From the NCBI GenBank assembly GCA_937873805.1, contig CALMWO010000123.1, forward strand, positions 1 to 12,679: a stretch of 12,679 nucleotides of DNA, written 5' to 3'. Origin of the DNA: an uncultured Hyphomonadaceae bacterium (GTDB lineage Bacteria; Pseudomonadota; Alphaproteobacteria; Caulobacterales; Hyphomonadaceae). Below the pieces are notes generated by a model. The model made no database searches and was not told the DNA's origin. It saw only the letters and a program-made list of their open reading frames with translations. Positions 6,519-12,679 of this stretch are shown here, in pieces; within the stretch, counting starts at the first letter, position 1, and every line of letters starts with the position of its first letter. Made by a program: the position numbers and the translations under genes.

Positions 6519-6535
6519 TAAAGCGTACTTTACAG
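6516..6535. promoter_or_regulatory. Palindromic operator 2 (perfect copy), overlapping the ribosome-binding site
   Basis: CTGTAAAG (6516-6523), CGTA (6524-6527), CTTTACAG (6528-6535) is a perfect 8-bp-arm palindrome. Its last two bases are the first two of the AGGAGG ribosome-binding site (6534-6539) of the gene starting at 6545. It is therefore positioned for control at the DNA level. If transcribed, it could also fold into a hairpin abutting the ribosome-binding site. Confidence 0.75.
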
Positions 6536-6544
6536 GAGGCGTCC

Positions 6545-6964
6545 ATGGCAGAAGTGACATTTCGCGAAGCAAACAAGCGTTATCGGCGGGCTTTTGTCCC
6601 GGTGATGGTGGTCTACACGATCGCCGTATTTGGCGGATCGTACCTGCTGAAGCAGTTCGAAACACCGCCTACCTGGCTGGCGGCGATTGTCGCGCTGATC
6701 ATGGCGGCGCCGGTCGGCGGCGTGCTGTGGCTGATGTGGCGGCTCTCGCGCGAGACGGATGAATACACGCGCCAGCAGCAGATGGCGGCAATGGCGGCGG
6801 GCGGCATGATAACCGCCTTCTTCAGCGTCGTGTGGGGGTTCCTTGAACTCTACAATGTCGTGCCTAGCCTTTGGACCTTCCTGGTCGGGCCGATCTTCTT
6901 CCTGAGCTACGGCCTCATCTATTGCGTCAGCAGGCGCTCGTTCGGCGCGGGCTTCGAGAAATGA
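6545..6964 (+). CDS. Four-helix integral membrane protein, unknown function
   Basis: A 139-aa protein starting at ATG 6545 behind AGGAGG (5-base spacing). The open frame extends upstream to a TTG at 6491, but that would run through the promoter and operator. After a basic N-terminus (FREANKRYRRAF) there are four hydrophobic segments at about residues 16-34, 43-65, 83-103 and 108-128. Between helices 2 and 3 is a charged loop, RLSRETDEYTRQQQMAAM. Basic residues at the N-terminus and at the end (SRRSFGAGFEK) suggest that both ends lie in the cytoplasm. I do not recognise a named family. Small membrane proteins directly before a tiny Cro/CI regulator are a recurring gene pair in bacteria, with the regulator thought to control the pair. 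Its stop overlaps the next start (ATGA), so translation is coupled. Membrane location is confident; function is open. Confidence 0.85.
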   Translation: MAEVTFREANKRYRRAFVPVMVVYTIAVFGGSYLLKQFETPPTWLAAIVALIMAAPVGGVLWLMWRLSRETDEYTRQQQMAAMAAGGMITAFFSVVWGFLELYNVVPSLWTFLVGPIFFLSYGLIYCVSRRSFGAGFEK

Positions 6965-7179
6965 TCAACACGCTGCGAGAGCTTCGCGCAGAGCGGGGCT
7001 GGAGCCAGGGCGATCTTGCGGACGCGCTCGGTGTCTCACGCCAGTCGATCAATGCGCTTGAGACAGGAAAGTTCGATCCATCGCTTCCGCTGGCATTCCG
7101 CATTGCGCGGCTGTTCGGGAAAGGGATCGAGGACATTTTCGACGACGGGCTGGGCCACATGAAGAAGGCTGCCGAGTGA
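6961..7179 (+). CDS. Small Cro/CI-type helix-turn-helix regulator, likely autorepressor
   Basis: A 72-aa protein that is essentially only an HTH_3 domain: INTLRELRAERGWSQGDLAD (helix 1-2), ALGVSRQSINALETGK (recognition helix region, about 23-38), then FDPSLPLAFRIARLFGKGIEDIFD. It resembles the YozG/YgzD-like short XRE regulators. There is no ligand or multimerisation domain beyond the fold, so it should bind palindromic DNA as a dimer. The two 20-bp palindromes at 6478 and 6516 are the obvious targets. It starts at ATG 6961, overlapping the membrane protein's stop (ATGA). Its own stop overlaps the hydrolase start (TGATG). The tight coupling suggests the membrane protein may modulate the regulator or be its main target. 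Fold assignment is secure; the operator assignment is inferred from position and symmetry. Confidence 0.9.
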   Translation: MINTLRELRAERGWSQGDLADALGVSRQSINALETGKFDPSLPLAFRIARLFGKGIEDIFDDGLGHMKKAAE

Positions 7180-8042
7180 TGCGTGGAGCGCCAATGCGTG
7201 GATTGATGGTTGGTCTTGTCGCGCTGCTGCTTGCTGCGCCGGCTGTCGCGCAGACGCGGTTCGTGGCGACGGTCACCGGGCAGGGGCCGGATGTGGTGCT
7301 GATCCCGGGTCTCGCATCATCCGATGATGTGTGGGACGCGACCGTGAAGCAGCTGTCGGCGACGCACCGCGTGCATACGCTGCAGGTGAAAGGGTTTGCG
7401 GGTGAGCCTGCGGGGTCGAATGCGGAGGGGCCGTTCCTGGCGCCACTGGTCGATGAAGTTGCGGCTTATGCCGAGACGCTCAGCAAGCCGGCGATCATTG
7501 GCCACTCGCTTGGCGGACTGGCGGCGATTGAGGTTGCGGCGAAGCATCCGGGTTCTGTTGGCCGCGTGATGATCGTCGATGCGCTGCCCTTTTACGCGTT
7601 GCTGTTCGCGCCAACGGCGACGGCCGAAATGGTGAAGCCGCAGGCCGAGATGATGCGGACGCAGATGCTGGCCATGACTGAAGAGACGTTCGCCTCAGGA
7701 CAGGACCGGACGATGGGCATGCTGGTGAAGGCGGAAGCTGCGCGCGCAGGCCCCAAAGCCTGGTCCGTTGCATCGGATCGCAAGGTCGTCGCCAAGGCGA
7801 TGTACGAGGACATGGTCGAGGATGCGCGTCCGTTGCTGCCGCAGATCACTGCGCCGGCGACTGTGGTCTATGCCTATGATGCGCAGATGGGACAGCCGCC
7901 GGCGTTTGTTGATGGCATGTATTCGGCAGCCTATGCGGGATTGAAGGATGCGAAGCTGAAGCGCGTCGATGGCGGCTTTCACTTCATCATGCTGGACCAG
8001 CCGGATGCTTTTGCGGCGGCGATCGCGGAATTCCTGAAATAG
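7179..8042 (+). CDS. Exported alpha/beta-fold hydrolase
   Basis: A 287-aa alpha/beta hydrolase with an N-terminal signal peptide. MRGLMVGLVALLLAAPAVA is followed by Q25, a good signal-peptidase-I site after A-V-A, so the enzyme should act in the periplasm or outside. The fold shows VVLIPGLASS (oxyanion-hole strand, about 39-48), the nucleophile elbow GHSLGG (S110), GFHFIMLDQP with catalytic H268 near the C-terminus, and D234 in VVYAYDAQMG as a possible acid. The substrate is unknown. Starts are possible at GTG 7176, ATG 7179 (TGATG overlap with the regulator) and ATG 7194, which has GGAG 5 bases upstream and gives the neatest signal peptide. I list 7179, but 7194 is equally defensible. Coupling to the regulator gene implies control by the palindromic promoter at 6478-6535. 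Confidence 0.88.
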   Translation: MRGAPMRGLMVGLVALLLAAPAVAQTRFVATVTGQGPDVVLIPGLASSDDVWDATVKQLSATHRVHTLQVKGFAGEPAGSNAEGPFLAPLVDEVAAYAETLSKPAIIGHSLGGLAAIEVAAKHPGSVGRVMIVDALPFYALLFAPTATAEMVKPQAEMMRTQMLAMTEETFASGQDRTMGMLVKAEAARAGPKAWSVASDRKVVAKAMYEDMVEDARPLLPQITAPATVVYAYDAQMGQPPAFVDGMYSAAYAGLKDAKLKRVDGGFHFIMLDQPDAFAAAIAEFLK

Positions 8043-8057
8043 GGACGAGGCCCTCTT

Positions 8058-8070
8058 GCTGTTCAACAGC
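8058..8070. repeat. Short palindrome after the alpha/beta hydrolase gene
   Basis: GCTGTT (8058-8063) and AACAGC (8065-8070) around a single base form a 13-bp palindrome 15 bases after the hydrolase stop. A one-base loop cannot fold as RNA without opening inner pairs, so a protein-binding site or chance is more likely. It lies 2 bases before the much stronger inverted repeat at 8073. Confidence 0.35.
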
Positions 8071-8072
8071 CG

Positions 8073-8106
8073 TTCAGTTGCGATACCGCAGGGTATCGCA
8101 ACTGAA
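8073..8106. promoter_or_regulatory. Perfect 15-bp inverted repeat between two hydrolase genes (operator or transcript hairpin)
   Basis: TTCAGTTGCGATACC (8073-8087) and GGTATCGCAACTGAA (8092-8106) are exact reverse complements around GCAG. The site ends 14 bases before the serine hydrolase start, just ahead of the GGGGAGG ribosome-binding site. No T-run follows on either strand, so it is not a standard intrinsic terminator. The GATAC...GTATC core resembles TetR-type operators in style. As RNA it would form a very stable hairpin that could block polarity or processing between the two genes. Neither role is proven. Confidence 0.75.
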
Positions 8107-8120
8107 GCGGGGAGGCTGTG

Positions 8121-9155
8121 ATGGATGCATCGAGACGGGCGGTGTTAGCCGGTGTTAGCGCGGCGGCTTTTGTCGGGTGCGCGAACGCGCAGGGGTTGAG
8201 GAACAAGAACAAGCCTGCGTCGGTGACGGGCCCTTATGGTCCGGCGGCAGAATATGCGGCGGTGCGCAGGGGTGTTTCGCTGTTGGTGATGCAGGATGGG
8301 AAGATCCTGTTCGAGACCTATCCGAATGTCGGTGCGCCCGAGAAGGGGTGGGAGCTGGCAAGCGGCACCAAGAGTTTCACAGGGATCATGGCCGGGCTCG
8401 CCTCGGCGGATGGCCTGCTCGACATTGATGAGCCGGCAGCGAAGACGCTGACCGAGTGGAAGGGCGACGGCCGCAGCAAGATCACCATCCGGCATCTGCT
8501 GACGCTGACATCGGGCCTGCAGGGCGCGGGTGAAGTTGCGCGGCCGCCGGCTTATCTCGATGCTGTTCAGGCAAAAGCGACGTTCGAACCCGGCGCGAAA
8601 TTTGTCTATGGGCCGACGAACTTCCAGTGTTTCGGCGAACTCCTGAAGCGGAAGCTCAAGGCTGTGGGCAAGCCGAATGATCCAGTCATATGGCTTCAGT
8701 CGCGTTTGTTCGATGGGCTTGGCATTCGCCCGACGGACTGGAAGCGCGGTGCTGACGGCAATCCCTTCCTGCCACAGGGCGCCCACTTCAACGCACGCGA
8801 CTGGGCCAAGTTCGGCCAGTGGGTGATGGATGGCGCGAAGGGGTTGGACCTGAACGTCTACACCGCACTGTTCGAGGCGACATCGGCCAATCCGGGCTAT
8901 GGGCTTTCATGGTGGTTGTTGCGGCCGGGGTTGATCGGACCGAGCCCGCGTTCCGGCATTGACGGTGACGCGATCGGACAGGCGGCGATGGGCGAGGATA
9001 TCGTCATGGCGGCTGGCGCGGGCGATCAGCGGCTCTATCTGATGCGCAAGCGGCGTCTGGTGATTGCGCGGCAGGCCAACGAAATCTTGCGTGCGATGGG
9101 GCCGAGGCAGCTCAAATGGCGCGACGACGAGTTCCTGCGGTTGTTGCCAGCATAG
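8121..9155 (+). CDS. Exported serine hydrolase, beta-lactamase class C/esterase fold
   Basis: A 344-aa protein of the class C beta-lactamase/DD-peptidase fold (Pfam Beta-lactamase family). The N-terminus MDASRRAVLAGVSAAAFVG has the twin-arginine form S-R-R-x-x-L, with a possible signal-peptidase-I site after ANA (residue 23). C20 in FVGC makes lipidation conceivable, but the lipobox is poor. S81-G-T-K84 is the S-x-x-K catalytic motif. Y163-G-P-T-N167 stands in the Y-x-N position. The third K/H-T-G motif is not evident; AGAGDQ in the C-terminal part may replace it, as in esterase and amide-hydrolase relatives. It is therefore more likely an esterase or amidase than an antibiotic-hydrolysing enzyme. 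ATG 8121 lies 5 bases after GGAGG; GTG 8118 is too close. Its last 44 bases overlap the convergent eda gene. Confidence 0.88.
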   Translation: MDASRRAVLAGVSAAAFVGCANAQGLRNKNKPASVTGPYGPAAEYAAVRRGVSLLVMQDGKILFETYPNVGAPEKGWELASGTKSFTGIMAGLASADGLLDIDEPAAKTLTEWKGDGRSKITIRHLLTLTSGLQGAGEVARPPAYLDAVQAKATFEPGAKFVYGPTNFQCFGELLKRKLKAVGKPNDPVIWLQSRLFDGLGIRPTDWKRGADGNPFLPQGAHFNARDWAKFGQWVMDGAKGLDLNVYTALFEATSANPGYGLSWWLLRPGLIGPSPRSGIDGDAIGQAAMGEDIVMAAGAGDQRLYLMRKRRLVIARQANEILRAMGPRQLKWRDDEFLRLLPA

Positions 9156-9813
9156 TCCTCGGTTGAAGGTCAGCTAGCGCATTGGTCATCGCTTCAAGCG
9201 AATGTGCGAGCGCGCCGATTTCGTCCCATTTTTTTGCATCGATCAGCTTCTTCGGCGTCAACCAGCCGCCGCCGACGCAGGCGACGTTGGAGCGCGTGAG
9301 ATAATCACGCGCGAGGTCGAGCGTGATGCCGCCCGTGGGGCAGAAGCGGACGTGGCCGAATGGACCTTTCAGCGCGTCGATCATGGCGCGGCCGCCGGCC
9401 TGCTCGGCGGGGAAGAATTTGAAGCGGGTGAGGCCGAGGTCGAGCCCGGCCATCAGTTCGGTCGCGGTGGCGATGCCGGGCAGGATGGGTATGCCAGCCT
9501 TCTGCGTCTCGGTGGTGACGGAGGCGGAGAGGCCGGGCGTGACGATGAAGCGGGCCTTGCTGTCGAGGGCGCGTTGCAGATCCCTGGTATTGAGCACGGT
9601 GCCGGCGCCTGCGATGGCGCCCTTCACCTGGCTCATGGCGGCGATGCAATCTGCGGCTGCAGGTGTGCGCAATGTGACTTCGAGCACGGGGAGGCCGGCT
9701 GCGACAAGCGCCTCGGCAAGGGGCGCTGCATCTTCGACACGTTCGATCGTGATCACGGGGATCACGGGCTGGATCGCCATCAGTTCATCAACGGTCATAT
9801 TAGGGACAGTCAT
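9112..9813 (-). CDS. eda: 2-dehydro-3-deoxy-phosphogluconate (KDPG) aldolase
   Basis: A 233-aa cytosolic class I aldolase. It is the last step of the Entner-Doudoroff pathway, splitting KDPG into pyruvate and glyceraldehyde-3-phosphate. Diagnostic segments are VLEVTLRT (E45, R49), GAGTVLN at 69-75, TPGLSASV, RFKFFPAE with Schiff-base K132, RFCPTGGI at 156-163 and the GGGWL phosphate-binding loop. E. coli Eda is 213 aa. This protein has about 20 extra C-terminal residues, rich in Thr and Arg, after the normal last helix. The final codons lie on the opposite strand of the serine hydrolase's 3' end. The start at 9813 overlaps the edd stop (ATGA), so the two are translationally coupled. A second Met at residue 6 (9798) is possible but has no better ribosome-binding site. 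Function is secure. Confidence 0.96.
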   Translation of the reverse strand: MTVPNMTVDELMAIQPVIPVITIERVEDAAPLAEALVAAGLPVLEVTLRTPAAADCIAAMSQVKGAIAGAGTVLNTRDLQRALDSKARFIVTPGLSASVTTETQKAGIPILPGIATATELMAGLDLGLTRFKFFPAEQAGGRAMIDALKGPFGHVRFCPTGGITLDLARDYLTRSNVACVGGGWLTPKKLIDAKKWDEIGALAHSLEAMTNALADLQPRTMLATTAGTRRRAI

Positions 9814-11630
9814 GTCAGGTTTCCTGCGTAGGCGCTGAATATGCCGCCGCCGATTTCAGCGTCGCCTGCGACGGCGCGGAAGGGCGCGAAGAGTTCGCGG
9901 CCCCAGCCATGGCCTGCGGGCGGGACAGAGGCGCGTGCGCGGTGTTCGAGTTCGTCGAGGCTGATGAACACGTTGAGCGTGCCGGCTTCGGCGTCGAGTA
10001 CGATGCGGTCGCCATCCTGGATGCGGGCGAGGACGCCGTCCTGTTCTGCGCCCGGCGTGAGATGGATGGCGGCGGGGACTGCGCCGGATGCGCCGGACAT
10101 GCGGCCGTCGGTGATGAGAGCGACGCGATGGCCGCGGTTCTGCAGGCTGGTGAGCGCGGGCGTGAGCGCGTGCAGTTCCGGCATGCCGTTGGCGCGTGGA
10201 CCCTGAAAGCGGACGACGACGCAGACATCGCGGTCGAGCTTGCCGGCCTTGAAGGCGGCAGTGAAGTCGCTCTGGCTTTCGAACACGGCGGCGGGTGCGT
10301 CGATGACCCGGCGGTCTTTCGGGACCGACGAGATCTTGATGATGCCGCGTCCGAGCGTGCCTTTCAGCAGGCGGATGCCGCCTTCCATTTCGAAGGGCGA
10401 GGAGACGGGGCGGAGAATGGTGTCGTCGAGCGATGTTTCGGCGCCAGGGCGCCAGCGAAGCGTGTCGCCGTCCAGCCATGGCTCCTGCGTGTAGCGTTCG
10501 AGGCCCGGCCCCGCGACGGTGAGCGTGTCGCCATGCAGAAGGCCGGCGTGGAGCAGTTCGCGCGTGACGAAGGCCATGCCGCCAGCGGCGTGGAAATTGT
10601 TCACGTCGGCCGAGCCGTTCGGATAGACGCGGGCGAGCAGCGGCGTGACGCCGGAGATATCGGAGAAATCATCCCAGTCGACGAGGATGCCGGCGGCTTG
10701 CGCCATCGCGGGAATGTGCAGGGCATGGTTGGTGGAGCCGCCCGTGGCCATCAGGCCGACGATGGCGTTGACGATGGATTTCACATCGACGACGTGGGCC
10801 ATGATCGACTCGCCCGATTGTGCGAGCTCGACGCAACGCAGCGCGGCGGCGCGGACGAGGGCTTCGCGCAAGGGCGTGCCGGGATTGACGAAGGCGGTGC
10901 CGGGCAGATGGAGGCCCATCAGCTCCATCATCATCTGGTTGGAGTTGGCGGTGCCGTAGAAGGTGCAGGTGCCTGCGGTGTGGTAGGAGGCGGCTTCAGC
11001 TTCGAGCAGCTGGTCGCGCGTGACCTGGCCGAGTGCGAAGAGCTCACGGACTTTCGCTTTTTCCTTGTTGTTGATGCCGGAGGGCATGGGGCCGGCTGGC
11101 GAGAAAATCACGGGCAGGTGGCCGAAGGACAGCGCGCCGATGACGAGGCCGGGCACGATCTTGTCGCATGTGCCGAGCATGAGGCCTGCATCGAACGCAT
11201 CGTGCGTCATTGCGACGGCGGTCGAGAGAGCGATCACATCGCGCGAGAACAGGGACAGCTCCATGCCGGGGCGACCCTGTGTGACGCCATCGCACATCGC
11301 GGGCACGCCTCCGGCGACCTGCGCCGAGGCGCCGGCCTTGCGGGCCGCATCCTTGATGAGGTCGGGATAGTCCTTGAACGGCTGGTGGGCGCTCAGCATG
11401 TCGTTGTAGCTGGTGACGATGCCGATATTGGGCGCTCTTCCTCTCATGGTGAGTTTGTCGCCGAGGGGCGAGGCGGCGAAGGCGTGGGCGAGGTTTCCGC
11501 AGGACAGGTGCGAGCGGCCGGGGCCTTCTTTCCGCGCCTCGTCGATGCGGGCGAGGTAGGCAGCGCGGGTTTCGCGGCTGCGTTCCTGGATGCGTGCGGT
11601 GACTTCCGCGATTTTCGGGTGAAGCGCCAT
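9810..11630 (-). CDS. edd: 6-phosphogluconate dehydratase
   Basis: A 606-aa cytosolic Fe-S dehydratase of the IlvD/Edd family that converts 6-phosphogluconate to KDPG, the entry step of the Entner-Doudoroff pathway. Matches to E. coli Edd (603 aa) run end to end. They include GGVPAMCDGVTQG (C113), GTCDKIVPGL (C155), AGTCTFYGTANSNQM (C222), LMATGGSTNH, and GPRANGMPELH followed by DGRMSGASG. C155 and C222 are the expected [4Fe-4S] cluster ligands. I chose ATG 11630 (GAGG about 7 bases upstream, protein start and length matching the family). An ATG at 11660 would add ten residues without a ribosome-binding site. It is coupled to eda by an ATGA overlap. The esterase gene upstream on the same strand ends 49 bases before it, with no evident terminator, so the three may be co-transcribed. 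Confidence 0.97.
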   Translation of the reverse strand: MALHPKIAEVTARIQERSRETRAAYLARIDEARKEGPGRSHLSCGNLAHAFAASPLGDKLTMRGRAPNIGIVTSYNDMLSAHQPFKDYPDLIKDAARKAGASAQVAGGVPAMCDGVTQGRPGMELSLFSRDVIALSTAVAMTHDAFDAGLMLGTCDKIVPGLVIGALSFGHLPVIFSPAGPMPSGINNKEKAKVRELFALGQVTRDQLLEAEAASYHTAGTCTFYGTANSNQMMMELMGLHLPGTAFVNPGTPLREALVRAAALRCVELAQSGESIMAHVVDVKSIVNAIVGLMATGGSTNHALHIPAMAQAAGILVDWDDFSDISGVTPLLARVYPNGSADVNNFHAAGGMAFVTRELLHAGLLHGDTLTVAGPGLERYTQEPWLDGDTLRWRPGAETSLDDTILRPVSSPFEMEGGIRLLKGTLGRGIIKISSVPKDRRVIDAPAAVFESQSDFTAAFKAGKLDRDVCVVVRFQGPRANGMPELHALTPALTSLQNRGHRVALITDGRMSGASGAVPAAIHLTPGAEQDGVLARIQDGDRIVLDAEAGTLNVFISLDELEHRARASVPPAGHGWGRELFAPFRAVAGDAEIGGGIFSAYAGNLT

Positions 11631-11679
11631 GGCGTGCCTCGTCGTTCGACTCAGACACACATATCGGCTGGAAACGGCG
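11631..11679 (-). other. Short gap between esterase gene and edd
   Basis: These 49 bases hold the edd ribosome-binding site (GAGG, read on the minus strand) and nothing else I can name. I see no stem followed by T-run and no clear -35/-10 pair. I also found no palindrome that could be a HexR- or GntR-type operator. edd may rely on a promoter upstream of or within the esterase gene. Confidence 0.35.
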
Positions 11680-12679
11680 TCAGGCCAACAGCCAGTCCAT
11701 AATCATTGAGCTGAGATCGGCGCCATAGCTGTGACTGAGGTCATCCAGCTCGCGATATGTGACCGATGCGGCGGCACGGGTGAAATGCTGGTTGGCGTCG
11801 CGGGCCATGTCGATCGGGAACATCCAGTCGCGGGCACCGTGGATGATATGGATGGGCAGGGCGTTCAGGCGCGCTTCGCTGGCCATCTGGACCAGCATCG
11901 GATGGAAGGCTGCCGCGACCGGGGCGAGGTGGGTGAAGGGCGAGGCGCGTTCCAAGCCGGAGGTGTAGGTGAAGGTGCCGCCATCGCTCATGCCGGTGAG
12001 GAGGATGCGGGTCGGATCGATCGTCCATCTGTTGCGGATGAAATTGAGGATATGGGCGAGGTGGGGCGTATCCTGATCGGCGCCCTGGATCGCCCATGTC
12101 TGGCCGAGCGACGTAGGCGCGACGAGGATCGCGCCGCGCGTGCGGGCGGCTGCAAGCCAGCTCCAGATGAAGGCGCGGCCGCGGCCTGATCCGCCGTGCA
12201 GGGCGAAGATGACGGGGTGAGGTTTGTCGGCGGCGTAGGTTTCCGGGACGTAGACCCAGACGGAGGTACGCGCGTCCGGTTCGTCGCCGAAACACATGAG
12301 GCCGGTCTCGGGCGGCGGCGGTTGCTTCATGAAGCGCGCTTGCAACTGCTGGTCGGAGCGGTGCGCGGGCTCCAGGAAGAAACGGTTCACGGACGGGATG
12401 ATGCCGGCGAGCGGATAGAGCGCTTCGAGCGCGCGCGGAACATGGCGCAGCGCTTTGTAGGCGCGGGTCATGTCTTCGGGTGGCGCGAGTGCTTCGCGCA
12501 GGCCATCGAAGGCTGCGAGCGCCTGATCGCTGGACGCATCAAGAAGCGGGCGCAGGGCAGAGTAGGGATCATCCCAATCCGGGAAGGCGCGAGCGATGCG
12601 CAGGTCGGCATCGGGTTCACCTGCACGTGCAAGCTGCTGCGCATATCCCAGCGGGCTGAGATGGCGCGTGATGAAGTCG
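11680..12679 (-). CDS. Esterase/polyhydroxybutyrate depolymerase-like alpha/beta hydrolase, 5' end outside window
   Basis: The frame is open from the TGA at 11682-11680 to the right edge. The first in-window Met (12471) lacks a ribosome-binding site. The 69 codons before it also read as ordinary protein (for example GYAQQLARAGEPDADLRIAR, then WDDPYSALRPLL), with no ATG, GTG or TTG start, so the true N-terminus is beyond the window. The C-terminal 200 residues are an alpha/beta hydrolase: VIFALHGGSGRG (oxyanion-hole HGG), ILLTGMSDGGTF with nucleophile Ser in G-M-S-D-G-G, HIIHGARDWMFPID with the Asp, and LDDLSHSYG with the His. This is the pattern of PHB-depolymerase/LpqC and dienelactone-hydrolase-like esterases. 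The substrate is unknown. The roughly 100-residue N-terminal region is helical-looking and has no known domain that I recognise. It lies 49 bases upstream of edd on the same strand. Confidence 0.8.
   Translation of the reverse strand, partial: DFITRHLSPLGYAQQLARAGEPDADLRIARAFPDWDDPYSALRPLLDASSDQALAAFDGLREALAPPEDMTRAYKALRHVPRALEALYPLAGIIPSVNRFFLEPAHRSDQQLQARFMKQPPPPETGLMCFGDEPDARTSVWVYVPETYAADKPHPVIFALHGGSGRGRAFIWSWLAAARTRGAILVAPTSLGQTWAIQGADQDTPHLAHILNFIRNRWTIDPTRILLTGMSDGGTFTYTSGLERASPFTHLAPVAAAFHPMLVQMASEARLNALPIHIIHGARDWMFPIDMARDANQHFTRAAASVTYRELDDLSHSYGADLSSMIMDWLLA

Noticed and set aside
6491..6544. TTG start for the membrane protein, adding 18 residues
   Set aside because: The TTG is part of the TTGACA -35 box and the extension would be translated from operator DNA. 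ATG 6545 has AGGAGG at ideal distance.
9189..9235. Possible terminator after the serine hydrolase: TCGCTT-C-AAGCGA (9189-9201) and a run of seven T (9229-9235)
   Set aside because: The hairpin has a one-base loop, and the T-run is 27 bases away, not adjacent. The T-run encodes consecutive Lys codons of eda on the other strand.
9909..11702. A very long plus-strand open frame (about 597 codons) opposite edd
   Set aside because: It mirrors edd codons on the other strand, as is usual in GC-rich genes. Its translation is low-complexity Gly/Ala/Asp/Glu-rich with no domain, while edd aligns end to end with its family.
1..12679. Search for CRISPR arrays, insertion sequences, tRNA genes and attachment sites
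   Set aside because: No repeated spacer-repeat pattern, transposase-like protein, terminal inverted repeats with target duplications, or tRNA-like fold was seen by eye on either strand.

Overview
The window is GC-rich bacterial DNA with tightly packed genes, frequent ATGA/TGATG stop-start overlaps and few intergenic gaps. The gene set suggests an alphaproteobacterium: the long two-half form of dCTP deaminase, an Entner-Doudoroff gene pair, a short-Q-loop cytochrome bd with a DUF2474-like small subunit, and MmyB-type regulators. Caulobacterales/Hyphomonadaceae or a relative is a reasonable guess. There is no rRNA, tRNA or other marker to prove it. I see no mobile element, CRISPR array or phage gene.

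Layout. On the minus strand at the left edge is the first end of a gene that resembles a PLP-dependent sulfhydrylase (metZ-like, tentative). Next is a minus-strand operon cydA-cydB-small membrane protein (2683 to 121), which encodes a quinol oxidase of the cyanide-insensitive CioAB type. A 245-base divergent promoter region follows. On the plus strand come a glutathione S-transferase and dcd, joined by an ATGA overlap. They converge with 4 bases to spare on a minus-strand atypical SDR (4645-5532). The SDR is divergent from a plus-strand MmyB/MLTR-type regulator (5625-6467), with a palindromic candidate operator between them.

The most distinctive part is 6478-9155. Two near-identical 20-bp palindromes lie around a likely promoter and precede a 4-helix membrane protein. 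This is coupled to a 72-aa Cro/CI-type regulator, which is coupled in turn to an exported alpha/beta hydrolase. After a 78-base gap with a perfect 15-bp-arm inverted repeat comes a Tat-type exported serine hydrolase of the beta-lactamase/esterase fold. Its last 44 bases overlap the convergent eda gene.

The right part is a minus-strand block: an esterase (PHB-depolymerase/dienelactone-hydrolase-like, cut by the window edge), then edd and eda, the two enzymes that define the Entner-Doudoroff pathway. edd and eda share an ATGA overlap. Together they turn 6-phosphogluconate into pyruvate and glyceraldehyde-3-phosphate. No zwf, pgl, glk or hexR-like gene is visible in the window.

Most genes here are ordinary housekeeping or accessory metabolic genes. 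The best candidate for something poorly described is the palindrome-controlled membrane protein/regulator/exported hydrolase cluster.
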